NCBI GenBank assembly: GCA_041396705.1 | Contig: JAWKYB010000008.1 | Span: 62,001 to 126,000, forward strand | DNA: 64,000 bases | Direction of reading: 5' to 3' | From: Alphaproteobacteria bacterium | Lineage (GTDB): Bacteria; Pseudomonadota; Alphaproteobacteria; CALKHQ01 | Shown here: in pieces, positions 45,484 through 54,469 of the stretch | Numbering within the stretch: the first letter of the stretch is position 1 | Layout: every line of letters begins with the position of its first letter | Program-made: the position numbers and the translations under genes | Notes under the pieces: generated by a model | The model's input: the letters and a program-made list of their open reading frames with translations, nothing else | Database searches by the model: none | What the model was told of the DNA's origin: nothing

Positions 45484-46828
45484 AGACCAGGTCCGGCAGC
45501 CAGTAGACGATCTCGGGCACGACATAGACCACGATCATCGACAGGAACACCATCATCAGGAACGGCATGCAGCCGCTGAAGATCTGCACCAGCATGACGT
45601 GCGGCGGCGCGATGCCCTTGAGGTAGTAGGCCGACATCGCCATCGGCGGGGTCAGGAACGAGGTCTGCAGGTTGAGCGCGACCAGGATGCCGAAGAACAG
45701 CGGGTCGATGCCGAAATGGTCCAGCAGCGGCAGGAAGATCGGCACGAAGATGATGATGATCTCCGACCATTCCAGCGGCCAGCCGAGCAGGAAGATGATG
45801 AACTGGGCCAGGATCAGGAACATCAGCGGCGACAGGTCGAGCCCGGTGACGAACTCGCCGATCAACTGCTCGCCGCCGAGATAGGAAAACACCGACGAGA
45901 ACGTCCACGAGCCCACGAAAAGCCAGCAGACCATCGCCGAGGTGCGCACGGTGAGGTAGACCGACTCGCGCAGCCGTTCCCAGGTCAGCGCACGATAGGC
46001 CACGGCCAGCACCACGCCGCCCAGCGCGCCGATCGCCGCCGCCTCCGACGGCGTCGCCAGGCCGAAAAGGATCGCGCCGAGCACCGACAGGATCAGCACC
46101 GCCAATGGCACGAACGAGGTGAACAGCATGATCGCCAGCTGGCCGCCGGTGACGCCCTCGTAGTCCTCGCGCCGCGGCTTCGGCGCGACGCTGGGCTGCA
46201 CGACCGCCCGCCCGATGACGTAGACCACATAGAGTCCGGCCAGCAGGAAGCCCGGCAGCAGCGCGCCGGCATAGAGCTTGACGATGGAAACGCCGGAGGT
46301 CGCCGCATAGACGATCAGCATGATCGACGGCGGGATCAGGATTCCGAGCGTACCGCCGGCGCAGATCACGCCCGAGGCGAAGTTGGTGTTGTAGCGGGCC
46401 TTCAGCATTGCCGGATAGGCCAGCAGACCCATCAGCGTGATCACCGCGCCGACGATGCCGGTCGCGGTGGCGAACAGGGCGCAGGTGATCAGCGCGGCGA
46501 CCGCCATCGAGCCGGGAATGCCGCGGGTGGCGATGGCCAGGGTCGAGAACAGGCGGCTGACGATGTTCGCCCGCTCGACGATATAGCCCATGAACAGGAA
46601 CAGCGGGACAGCGGTCAGCACGTCGTTCGACATGACAGAGTAGGTCTGGTTGACGAACAGATTGAAGACGTTGTTGTCGAGCAGCGTCTGCATCCGCTCC
46701 GGCTCGTAATAGGCGTAGTAGCCAAAGCCGACACCCAGCGCCATCAGCGTGAAGGCGATGGGAAAGCCGAGCATGATCAGGACGATGAACACGCCCAGCA
46801 TCATCACGGCGACTGCGGGATCGCTCAT
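45476..46828 (-). CDS. TRAP transporter large permease (DctM family)
   Basis: A 450-aa membrane protein with about 12 TM segments. Family blocks are AVPLFLFMGYIVERANIVSRLF, GGTLGILIPPSIMLIVYAA and SFLTPPMAMSAYYLKG. The start ATG 46828 is three bases after the small-permease stop. It works with the 210-aa DctQ and the Tat-exported binding protein upstream. Confidence 0.94.
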   Translation of the reverse strand: MSDPAVAVMMLGVFIVLIMLGFPIAFTLMALGVGFGYYAYYEPERMQTLLDNNVFNLFVNQTYSVMSNDVLTAVPLFLFMGYIVERANIVSRLFSTLAIATRGIPGSMAVAALITCALFATATGIVGAVITLMGLLAYPAMLKARYNTNFASGVICAGGTLGILIPPSIMLIVYAATSGVSIVKLYAGALLPGFLLAGLYVVYVIGRAVVQPSVAPKPRREDYEGVTGGQLAIMLFTSFVPLAVLILSVLGAILFGLATPSEAAAIGALGGVVLAVAYRALTWERLRESVYLTVRTSAMVCWLFVGSWTFSSVFSYLGGEQLIGEFVTGLDLSPLMFLILAQFIIFLLGWPLEWSEIIIIFVPIFLPLLDHFGIDPLFFGILVALNLQTSFLTPPMAMSAYYLKGIAPPHVMLVQIFSGCMPFLMMVFLSMIVVYVVPEIVYWLPDLVYG

Positions 46829-46831
46829 GCG

Positions 46832-47464
46832 TCAGGTCCGATCGTTGGCTTTGCCGGGCGCGACCACGTCGATGGATTCGCTGCCGTGGGCCAGCACCTC
46901 GCGGGCATGCTGGTCGGCCAGCAGCTTTTCCATCTCCTCGACGTCGGCCGCCTTGCGCGGCCAGCGGCCGGTGCGCAGGCACAGGATGCAGCGGAACACC
47001 TGGGCGATGCCCTGGATGATCAGCAGCGCGCCGGCCGCGACCATCACCAGCTTGAACTGGAAGATCGGGATGTTGGCCGGGCTCATCACGCTGACCTCCA
47101 TGTACCGCATGGAGCGCGAGGCATAGTTCCAGCCGGCGAAGACCATCGCCAGGATGCCGGGAAAGAAGAAGATGAAATACAGTACCAGCTCGACCGTCGC
47201 CTGCACCCGCGGCGGCCACAGCCGGTAGAACACGTCGGCGCGGACGTGGCCGTCGCGCGACAGGGTGTAGGCGCCGGCCATCATGAACAGCGAGCCGTAC
47301 ATCATGTAGGACAGGTCGAACGCCCACGAGGTCGGGTCGCGCAGCACGTAGCGCACGAACACCTCGTAGCTGACGCCCAGCGTCATGATCACGATGCACC
47401 AGGCGAAAGCCTTGCCGAACCAGGACGACACCTTGTCGGCAAAGGCGATGTAGGCCTTCATCAT
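46832..47464 (-). CDS. TRAP transporter small permease (DctQ family)
   Basis: A 210-aa membrane protein with four TM segments and the conserved RYVLRDPTSWAFDLSYMMYG and DGHVRADVFY blocks. The hydrophilic C-terminal tail of about 50 residues is longer than usual. Two consecutive ATGs (47464 and 47461) follow GGGGGCAG; either may be used. It is separated from the binding-protein gene by a terminator-like hairpin. Confidence 0.92.
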   Translation of the reverse strand: MMKAYIAFADKVSSWFGKAFAWCIVIMTLGVSYEVFVRYVLRDPTSWAFDLSYMMYGSLFMMAGAYTLSRDGHVRADVFYRLWPPRVQATVELVLYFIFFFPGILAMVFAGWNYASRSMRYMEVSVMSPANIPIFQFKLVMVAAGALLIIQGIAQVFRCILCLRTGRWPRKAADVEEMEKLLADQHAREVLAHGSESIDVVAPGKANDRT

Positions 47465-47504
47465 CTGCCCCCGGGTCTGCGTCTCACCGGCGCGCAAGAC
47501 GAAC

Positions 47505-47538
47505 ACAAAACGGGCCGGGATTCATCCATCCCGGCCCG
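47505..47538 (-). terminator. Intrinsic terminator-like hairpin after TRAP binding protein
   Basis: On the minus strand CGGGCCGGGAT, six-base loop, ATCCCGGCCCG (plus-strand arms 47511-47521 and 47528-47538) is followed by TTTTGTG. It lies about 20 bp after the binding-protein stop and before the permease genes, so it probably gives partial termination and more binding protein than permease. Confidence 0.75.
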
Positions 47539-47558
47539 CGCATGCGCAGCCGCCCCGA

Positions 47559-48698
47559 CTAGAATTCGATCTTGCCGGGGAAGTAGTGCTTGAACGCCAG
47601 CTTGTAGTCGGCGGTGTTCATGATGTCGTAGAACGCGACGCGCTCCGACCACTGGCGCTGGCTCTCGACCACCCGGCCGAAGAACTCGTCCTGGGTCAGG
47701 TCGGCCAGCACGGTATCCCACGATGCGAGCTGGGCCTGCATGACCGATTCCGGCGTGCGGTAGACGTTGACGCCGTCCTCGTTGATCAGCTTCTGCAGGT
47801 CGGCCGAATACTGGTTCATGGCCAGGCCGTAGTTGGCGGTGTTCGCCGCCTCGGCGCCGTATTCGAGGATCGCCTGCATCTCCGGGTCGAGCGAGTCGAA
47901 GCGGTCCTTGTTGAAGATGATCTCGAAGAACTCGGCCGCCTGGTGGTACGAGCCCATCATGTAGACCTTGGAGACGTCCTGCGCGCCGAAGCGGCTGTCC
48001 GAGGTCGGGTTGTTGAACTCGAACGCCTCGATCACGCCGCGCTCCAGCGCCGGCACGATCTCGCCGCCCGGCAGCTGGGTCACGCTCAGGCCCATGCCCT
48101 GCATGATGTCGGTGGCCAGGCCCACGGTGCGGTACTTCAGGCCCTGCATCTGCTCGGCCGAGGTGATCTGCTCCTTGAACCAGCCGAGCGGCTGCGTCGG
48201 CATCGGCATCGCGAAGAAGCCGACCAGGTTGAGCCCGAGGATGTCCTGCACCAGCTCGCGGTACATGTCCTTGCCGCCGCCATACTGGATCCAGGCCAGG
48301 ATCTGCGAGGCGTTGGCGCCGAACACCGGGCCGGTGCCGAACAGCGAGGCCGCCTTGTTCTTGCCGTACCAGTAGGCCGTCACCGTGTGGGCGCAATCGA
48401 GCACGCCGTCATGGCAGGCGTCCTGCACCTGGAAGGCCTGCACCACCGCACCCGCCGGCAGCAGGTCGATGGTCAGCTTGCCGCCGGACATGGCCGCGAC
48501 GCGGTCGGCATATTGCTGGGCCATTTCCTGGAAGATGTCGCTGGCGCTCCAGGACGACTGCATCTTCAGCACCACTGGCGACTGCGCCCGGACGATCGCC
48601 GGCGCCGCCAGCGCGCTTGCCGCCGCCGCGGCCGCGGTCGCACCGCCTGCCTTGAGGAACTTGCGTCGGCCCACCCTGTTTTCGGTCCGATCAGACAT
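47559..48698 (-). CDS. TRAP transporter substrate-binding protein with Tat signal
   Basis: A 379-aa receptor of the DctP superfamily. The N-terminus MSDRTENRVGRRKFLKAGGATAA is a twin-arginine signal (RRKFLK), with cleavage likely after VRAQ. The mature part shows WSASDIFQEMAQQYADRV, the LKYRTVGLATDI ligand block with the key Arg, and GVIEAFEFNNPTSD. Tat export of TRAP receptors is typical of the subgroup binding 2-oxo acids or related monocarboxylates. It heads the TRAP-amidase operon. Confidence 0.93.
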   Translation of the reverse strand: MSDRTENRVGRRKFLKAGGATAAAAAASALAAPAIVRAQSPVVLKMQSSWSASDIFQEMAQQYADRVAAMSGGKLTIDLLPAGAVVQAFQVQDACHDGVLDCAHTVTAYWYGKNKAASLFGTGPVFGANASQILAWIQYGGGKDMYRELVQDILGLNLVGFFAMPMPTQPLGWFKEQITSAEQMQGLKYRTVGLATDIMQGMGLSVTQLPGGEIVPALERGVIEAFEFNNPTSDSRFGAQDVSKVYMMGSYHQAAEFFEIIFNKDRFDSLDPEMQAILEYGAEAANTANYGLAMNQYSADLQKLINEDGVNVYRTPESVMQAQLASWDTVLADLTQDEFFGRVVESQRQWSERVAFYDIMNTADYKLAFKHYFPGKIEF

Positions 48699-49044
48699 TC
48701 CGTTTCTCCCTCGTCGATCTTGTTCTGGTTCGCACCCGCTGCTGTCCCCGCCGCGACGACGGCAGCCGACCGCGGGTGAGCGCTAACACTGGGTCCGATT
48801 CGCCGTTCCGGCAAACCCCCATGAACCCGCTCACCCAGGCTGTCCGCCTTGTACGACGGTGAACGGCGAATCACAATTCTTTCATTGTGAGATTTCCTTG
48901 ACCGCCCCCAGGGGGTCGCGCGCCCGGCCCGCCGCACGCGTCGAGCCGCACGATTTCACCGTTGAAATTCAATATGATAGCAGGTTCCCGCCGCCCGCAC
49001 GTCAAACCTCCTGTGAACCCGATTCCGACCAGGAGGACCGTCCC
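48699..49044. promoter_or_regulatory. Divergent intergenic region with TCACAAT dyad
   Basis: 346 bp between the TRAP operon and the MBL-fold gene. TCACAAT (48871-48877), six bases, ATTGTGA (48884-48890) is a perfect 7-bp-arm dyad in an AT-rich patch, a good operator candidate for one or both operons. TATGAT at 48973-48978 could be a -10 for the rightward gene, but no convincing -35 is present. Confidence 0.5.
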
Positions 49045-50013
49045 ATGCCCACGCTGCAGATGCAGGCTCGAAAGCTGCTCGCCGCCGCCCTTTGCCTTGC
49101 CGCCGTGCAGGCGGCGCAAGCCGAAGCCGGCCCCGGCTTCGTCGTCCACCGCTATGCCAACCCGATGGCGGGCCACCTCAACGCCTATCTGATCGAGACA
49201 GGCGCCCATGTGGTCGTCGTCGATACCGGCTTCGGCGAGATCGACGGCTCCGCGATCCGCGCGATGGCCGACGCGATCGGCAAGCCGGTCGCCGCCGTGC
49301 TGCTGACCCACGCCCATATCGACCACTACGGCGGCATCGGCTACGTGGCCGGCCCTGACGTGCCGTTCGTGTCCGGCGCCGGCGTCGGCCGGCACTACGA
49401 CACCTGGGACCCGGTCTACGCGGCGCGGCTGCCGCTGCCGGAGAACCGGCGCAGGCCCGACACGCTGCTGGCTGACGGGGCCGCCCTCAGCGTGGATGGG
49501 GTCACCATCACGCTGCACGACGCCGGGGCGGGCGAGTCCTACGACGACGTCTGGTTCCTCGCCGAGGCCGACGGCCAGCGCGCCGCCTTCGTCGGCGACA
49601 TCGCGATGTACGGCATTCCGCCCTTCGTGCAGTCCGGCCACTCCGCCGACTGGCTGGCGTCGCTCGCGCGCCTGCATGCGGCGCTGGCGCCGGACACGCC
49701 GGTCTATCTCGGACACGACAGCCGGCCCGACGATGCAACCTGGCACCCGTTCGACCGAGGCATTCTCGACGAACAGGCCGACCAGCTGCGCGCATTCCGC
49801 ACGGCGGTGGCCGAGGCGGCGGCAGACGGCGCGCTCGATCCCGCGGAGATCGACGCGGTCGCGGCGGCGATGGCCGCGAGGGCCGACGATCCGGCCTATG
49901 GCTTCCTGGCCGCACTCTCCGCCCCGGTCGTGGCGGCGGAACTCTCGCTCGAGGACGCAAAGGCGGCGATGGAGCTGCAGTTGCGCGCCGTGCTGGCCCA
50001 GCTGCCCGACTGA
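49045..50013 (+). CDS. Secreted metallo-beta-lactamase-fold hydrolase
   Basis: A 322-aa protein with a signal peptide (MPTLQMQARKLLAAALCLAAVQAAQA). The zinc motif HAHIDH is at residues 89-94, with further ligand candidates in the later FVGDIAMYG and YLGHDSRP blocks. The C-terminal region is a helical extension. AGGAGGA precedes ATG 49045. It is exported to the periplasm. The substrate is unknown; the N-terminal NAYLIETGAHVVVVDTG is generic for the fold. A sigma factor gene follows after 57 bp. Confidence 0.9.
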   Translation: MPTLQMQARKLLAAALCLAAVQAAQAEAGPGFVVHRYANPMAGHLNAYLIETGAHVVVVDTGFGEIDGSAIRAMADAIGKPVAAVLLTHAHIDHYGGIGYVAGPDVPFVSGAGVGRHYDTWDPVYAARLPLPENRRRPDTLLADGAALSVDGVTITLHDAGAGESYDDVWFLAEADGQRAAFVGDIAMYGIPPFVQSGHSADWLASLARLHAALAPDTPVYLGHDSRPDDATWHPFDRGILDEQADQLRAFRTAVAEAAADGALDPAEIDAVAAAMAARADDPAYGFLAALSAPVVAAELSLEDAKAAMELQLRAVLAQLPD

Positions 50014-50070
50014 CCGCCGCGCGCCGGGCCACGCAGCAACCGCTTTACCTTTGCCGAAAGGACCAACACC

Positions 50071-50940
50071 ATGCCCGTTCACATTGGAGACCCGACCATG
50101 ACCACCGCCATCGACGCGCCGGCGGGCGAAGAGGCCGCACTGGTCGCGGCGGCGCGCCGGCACGACCGGGCCGCGTTCGACCGGCTGGCCGCACAGCACC
50201 AGCGCCGGCTGCGCGCCGTGGTGCGCCGGCTGGTCGGCCACCCCGACGACACCGACGAACTGGTGCAGGAAGCCCTGCTGCGCGCCTGGCGCAGCATCGC
50301 CGACTTCCGCGGCGACAGCGCCTTCGGCACCTGGTTGTGCGCTATCGGCGCCCGTGCCGCGGTCGATCATCTGCGCGGCCAGCGCCGATGGCGGGCACGC
50401 TCCCAGGTCGCCTATGCCAACGAATGCGCCAAGTCCGAGGATCTGGCCGGGGCGGTCGGCATGGCGCTGTTCTCCGCCGACCACATGTACGAGGCGCGCG
50501 AGCACATCGCCTATTGCTTCACATGCGTCGGCCGCTCGCTGGCGCCGGAGGACCAGGCCGCGCTGGTGCTGCGCGACGTGATGGACTTCGGCAACCGCGA
50601 GGCGGCCGAAGCGCTGGGCATTTCCCAGGGTGCGCTGCGCGGCCGGCTGACGCGGGCCCGCGCCGAGATGACGGCGGCCTATGACGGGCTGTGCGCCCTG
50701 GTCAACAAGACCGGCGCCTGCTGGCAGTGCAAGGGCCTGCGCGACGCCTCGCCGGAGGGCCGCAAGGGCGAGGAACCGCCGGCGATCGCAGACTACCAGG
50801 ACCGGGTCGGGATCGTTCGCGCCGCCGACGTCGACCGTGGCCGCACCCAGGCCCTGCACGACGCCTGTTGGCGCGGCACCAAGCGGGTCGAGGACGAAGG
50901 CCGCGGCAGCACCGAGCCGGAGAGCGACTGCGGTCATTGA
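50071..50940 (+). CDS. ECF-type RNA polymerase sigma factor with cysteine-containing tail
   Basis: A 289-aa sigma-70-family protein. Region 2 lies at about residues 25-105 (DTDELVQEALLRAWR, FGTWLCAIGARAAVDHLR). Region 4 lies at about 150-210 (SLAPEDQAALVLRDVMDFGNREAAEALGISQGALRGRL). Past region 4 an extension of about 80 residues carries CALVNKTGACWQC and a later Cys; CFTC occurs between the regions. A comparable Cys pair after region 4 is seen in a known ECF subgroup and could bind metal or sense redox state. No anti-sigma gene follows. AAAGGACC precedes ATG 50071; 50098 is an alternative. Confidence 0.9.
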   Translation: MPVHIGDPTMTTAIDAPAGEEAALVAAARRHDRAAFDRLAAQHQRRLRAVVRRLVGHPDDTDELVQEALLRAWRSIADFRGDSAFGTWLCAIGARAAVDHLRGQRRWRARSQVAYANECAKSEDLAGAVGMALFSADHMYEAREHIAYCFTCVGRSLAPEDQAALVLRDVMDFGNREAAEALGISQGALRGRLTRARAEMTAAYDGLCALVNKTGACWQCKGLRDASPEGRKGEEPPAIADYQDRVGIVRAADVDRGRTQALHDACWRGTKRVEDEGRGSTEPESDCGH

Positions 50941-51073
50941 TCCCAGGCGGCGGCCGGCGCCGCCGCCGCGTCGGACCGGCTGTCGCAGGTGCCGGTCGTC
51001 ACTTCGCAGCCGGGCGAAGCTCGTCTATCGTGCCGGGCCTGTGCGCGGGAGCGCCGCGCGGAAAGGGCCCGGC

Positions 51074-52285
51074 ATGGCAATCGCGACCACCATCGAGACA
51101 GACAGCGGACGCGCCAAGCGCAACGTCGCGGTGCTGTTCCTCGCCCACGCCATCCTCGGCTCGCAGATGCCGATGCACATCATCCTCGGCGGCCTCGCCG
51201 GGGCCTATCTTTCGCCGGACCCGGCGCTGGCCACGCTGCCGATTTCCGCGGTCGTGGTGGCGTCGATGTGCACCGCGGCGCCCGCCTCGCTCTACATGGG
51301 CCGGGTCGGCCGCCGGATCGGCTTCCTGACCGGTGCGGCGGCCGCCACCGTCGGCGCCTTCCTGTGCATGCAGGCGCTGTTGATCGGCAGCTTCGCCCTG
51401 CTGGTCGTCGGCGCGGCCGTCGTCGGCGTCTATCAGTCGTTCCAGCAGTATTTCCGCTTCGCCGCCGCCGACACCGCCTCGCACGCGTTCAAGCCGAAGG
51501 CGATCTCGTGGGTGCTGGCCGGCGGGCTGGTCGCCGCGCTGCTGGGGCCGGAGATCCTCACCCACACGCGCGACCACTTCGCGCCGATCCCCTTCGCCGG
51601 CGCCTATGGCGCGATGCTGGCGATCAACCTCGTCGGTGCCGTGGTGCTGCTGTTCCTCGACATCCCGACGCCGCCCAAGCGGGCCAAGGGCAGCGCCGCC
51701 GGCCGTTCGCTGCGCGAGATCCTCGGCCAGCCGCGGGTGATCGTCGCGATGATGTGCGGCATGATCGCCTTCGCGCTGATGAGCCTGGTGATGACATCCA
51801 CGCCGCTGGCCATGGTGGGCTGCGGCTACAGCCCGGACGACGCCGCCGACGTGGTGCGCTGGCACGCCTTCGCGATGTTCGCGCCCAGCTTCTTCACCGG
51901 CAACATCATCGCCCGCTTCGGCCAGCTGCCGGTGATGGCGGTCGGGCTGGCGCTGCTGGCAAGCTGCGGCGTGGTCGCGCTGACCGGCATCGACCTGACC
52001 CAGTTCTACGTCGCGCTGATCCTGCTCGGGCTCGGCTGGAACTTCGCCTTCATCGGTGCGACCAGCCTGCTGGCCTCCAGCCACACGCCGGAGGAGCAGG
52101 CCAAGGTCCAGGGCCTGAACGACTTCCTGGTTTTCGGGCTGGTGTCGATCGCCTCGTTCAGCTCCGGCGCGCTGCTCAACGCCTATGGCTGGCAGGCGGT
52201 GCAATACGCCATGGGGCCGGCGCTGCTGGTGGCCGGCGCCGCCATCGCGTGGCTGTCGCTGCACCGTCGGCGGCAGCGCGCCTGA
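51074..52285 (+). CDS. MFS transporter
   Basis: A 403-aa inner-membrane protein with about 12 TM segments in two halves. The loop between TM2 and TM3 has MGRVGRRIGFLTGAA, the usual MFS motif. The central cytoplasmic loop is PPKRAKGSAAGRSLREILGQPR. AAAGGGCCCGGC precedes ATG 51074. It is followed after 14 bp by a carbon-nitrogen hydrolase, so the pair may move and process a nitrogen compound. The substrate is unknown. Confidence 0.92.
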   Translation: MAIATTIETDSGRAKRNVAVLFLAHAILGSQMPMHIILGGLAGAYLSPDPALATLPISAVVVASMCTAAPASLYMGRVGRRIGFLTGAAAATVGAFLCMQALLIGSFALLVVGAAVVGVYQSFQQYFRFAAADTASHAFKPKAISWVLAGGLVAALLGPEILTHTRDHFAPIPFAGAYGAMLAINLVGAVVLLFLDIPTPPKRAKGSAAGRSLREILGQPRVIVAMMCGMIAFALMSLVMTSTPLAMVGCGYSPDDAADVVRWHAFAMFAPSFFTGNIIARFGQLPVMAVGLALLASCGVVALTGIDLTQFYVALILLGLGWNFAFIGATSLLASSHTPEEQAKVQGLNDFLVFGLVSIASFSSGALLNAYGWQAVQYAMGPALLVAGAAIAWLSLHRRRQRA

Positions 52286-52299
52286 GCCGGCGGGTCGCG

Positions 52300-53178
52300 A
52301 TGGCCGGCAGGCTGCTCCGGGTCGGCGCCGCCCAGTTCGCCAGCACGGTCGGCGCGCTCGACGCCAATGTCGACAGGCACCTGCACTGGATCGGCCGGGG
52401 ACGCGCCGTCGGGCTCGACCTGATGGTGATGCCGGAGCTTTCGCTGACCGGCCACCATGGCACCGAGGACCTGCTGAACGCCGCCATCCGCCGCACCGAC
52501 CCGCGGCTGAAGCGGCTGGCCGAGGCCGCCGGCCCGATGGCGGTGGTGATCGGCTTCATCGAGGAGGGACCGGCCGCGCAGTTCTACAACGCGGCCGCGA
52601 TCCTGCATCACGGCCGGCTGGCCTACCTCCACCGCAAGGTCAACCTGCCGACCTACGGCCTGCTGGAGGAGGGCAAGCACTTCGCCAGCGGCCGTTTCGT
52701 CGACACCCATGCGCTGGATGCCGACTGGCGGGCGGGCCTGCTGATCTGCGCCGACCTGTGGAACCCGGCGCTGACCCACCTGGCCTTCCTGCACGGCGCC
52801 ACGCTGCTGCTGGCGCCGGTCAGCTCGGCGCTGGAGGCGGTCGGCGCCCGCTTCGACAACCCCGGCGGCTGGGCGCTGACCATGCGCTTCTACGCGATGA
52901 TGTACGGCGCGCCGGCGATCATGGTGAACCGCACAGGCACCGAGGGCGAGCTCAGCTTCTGGGGCGGCTCGCGCATCCTCGATCCGTTCGGCCAGACCCT
53001 GGCCGAGGCCGGGCCCGACGAGGCGCTGATCACCGCCGACCTCGACTACGACGCGCTGCGTCGCGCCCGCCAGCAGTTGCCCACCGTGCGCGACAGCAAC
53101 ATCGCGCTGGTCCACCGCGAGACCGAGCGGCTGATCGGCAAGCTCGGCGTGCCGGAGTTCATCCGCGACGACGGCTGA
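52300..53178 (+). CDS. Carbon-nitrogen hydrolase (nitrilase superfamily)
   Basis: A 292-aa enzyme with the Glu-Lys-Cys triad: E46 in MPELSLTG, K113 in HRKVNLPTYG and C150 in LLICADLWNP. It hydrolyses an amide, nitrile or carbamoyl bond; the ADLW after the Cys suggests an amidase-like rather than nitrile-specific branch. ATG 52300 gives MAGRLLRVGAAQF, the standard N-terminus. It is probably co-transcribed with the MFS gene. Confidence 0.92.
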   Translation: MAGRLLRVGAAQFASTVGALDANVDRHLHWIGRGRAVGLDLMVMPELSLTGHHGTEDLLNAAIRRTDPRLKRLAEAAGPMAVVIGFIEEGPAAQFYNAAAILHHGRLAYLHRKVNLPTYGLLEEGKHFASGRFVDTHALDADWRAGLLICADLWNPALTHLAFLHGATLLLAPVSSALEAVGARFDNPGGWALTMRFYAMMYGAPAIMVNRTGTEGELSFWGGSRILDPFGQTLAEAGPDEALITADLDYDALRRARQQLPTVRDSNIALVHRETERLIGKLGVPEFIRDDG

Positions 53179-53191
53179 GACGGCGGCGCCG

Positions 53192-54259
53192 CTACAGCCG
53201 GTCGGCGTAGTCCTGGTTGCTGCGCCTGAGCCCGCGGGCGTTGCCGAGCGCATAGTGCTTCGACATGTCGGCGGAATAGCGGCTGGCCGCCGGGCGGCGG
53301 CCGATCGCCTCGGCCATCGCGCGGATGTGGTGGGGGCCGGTGCCGCAGCAGCCGCCGATGTAACGCACGCCGGCGGCCAGCGCATCGCGGGCGAAGGCCG
53401 CCATCTCGTAGCGGGTCGCCGTGCACGGGTCGAGCGCCGTCGGGAAGGATCGCCCGGCCGGCAGGTCGGCGGCCGCGACCAGCCCGTCGCTGAGCGATTC
53501 GAACGTCGCGTGGGCATGGTCGGTCCTGTAGGCGACCGGCAGCGCGGCCACCGGGCAGGCGACGGCATCGACCACGGCGGCCAGATAGGGCTGCATCGTC
53601 GCCGGCCCGCGGATGCAGTTCAGCCCGACCACGTCTGCGCCGGCATCGGCCAGCGCCCTGCACGCGTCGGCCGGCGCGAAGCCGTCGCGGGTCCGGCCCT
53701 CGCCATGGATGGCGAAGGTGACGACGACGGGAAGGCCGGCCGCCTGCGCGGCCGCGAGGGCCAGCGCCGCTTCCGCCCGCCACGAGAAGGTCTCGGCGAT
53801 CACGTAGTCGGCGCCCTCGTCGGCCGCCCACGCCACCTGCTCGTCGAACATGGCGCGGGCCTCGCGCGCCGACTGCGGGTCGGCCGGGTCGAAGATGTTG
53901 GTGTTGCAGATGTCGGCGGCGAACAGCGTGCCGGTCTCGCGCGCCACGGCGCGGGCCAGCCGCAACCCGCCGCGGTTCATCGGCTCCAGGTCGCCCTCGC
54001 GGCCGATCAGGCGCAGCTTCTCGCGGTGCGCGTAATAGGTGAAGGCGACGACCACGTCGGACCCGGCATGGACGAACTCGCGATGCAGGGCGCTGACAAC
54101 CTCCGGATGCTCCAGCACCACCTCCGGCACGAAGGCGCCGGCCTGGAGGTAGCCGCGACGTTCGAGCTCGAACAAGTAGCCCTCGGCGCACAGCACGGGC
54201 CCGGCGGCGAGGCGGGCCATCAGGCCGGGACTGGCAGGCGACTCGGTTCGATCGGGCAT
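53192..54259 (-). CDS. Homocysteine S-methyltransferase family protein
   Basis: A 355-aa (beta/alpha)8 barrel. The zinc-binding cysteines lie in VVGLNCIRGP and IGGCCGTGPHHIRAM. The N-terminal EGYLFELERRGYLQAGAFVPEVV is a variant of the family's first strand. It transfers a methyl group from S-methylmethionine, betaine or a similar donor to homocysteine or a related thiol. ATG 54259 has AAGGGAACGCCG upstream. It is convergent with the nitrilase-family gene, 13 bp between stops. Confidence 0.9.
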   Translation of the reverse strand: MPDRTESPASPGLMARLAAGPVLCAEGYLFELERRGYLQAGAFVPEVVLEHPEVVSALHREFVHAGSDVVVAFTYYAHREKLRLIGREGDLEPMNRGGLRLARAVARETGTLFAADICNTNIFDPADPQSAREARAMFDEQVAWAADEGADYVIAETFSWRAEAALALAAAQAAGLPVVVTFAIHGEGRTRDGFAPADACRALADAGADVVGLNCIRGPATMQPYLAAVVDAVACPVAALPVAYRTDHAHATFESLSDGLVAAADLPAGRSFPTALDPCTATRYEMAAFARDALAAGVRYIGGCCGTGPHHIRAMAEAIGRRPAASRYSADMSKHYALGNARGLRRSNQDYADRL

Positions 54260-54469
54260 CGGCGTTCCCTTCGCACGGCGCCGGCTGCGCCGACCCGACC
54301 GCACTGTGGGCGACGGATGCCGCCACGGCAACACTGTTGCGCCCCGGCAAGCGCCGGCGCTTCTTAAACAGAAATAACCGCGCCTGCATTCGAAGTTCAG
54401 CGCGGATCGGGCAGACTTGCCTCGTTGGCGGCGAAGTCCCCGCCGCCGCGGAAGCAAGGATTGGATACC

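Noticed and set aside
45095..47593. 832-aa plus-strand frame opposite the TRAP-amidase operon
   Set aside because: His/Asp/Arg/Gln-rich pattern typical of the complement of membrane-protein codons; no domain.
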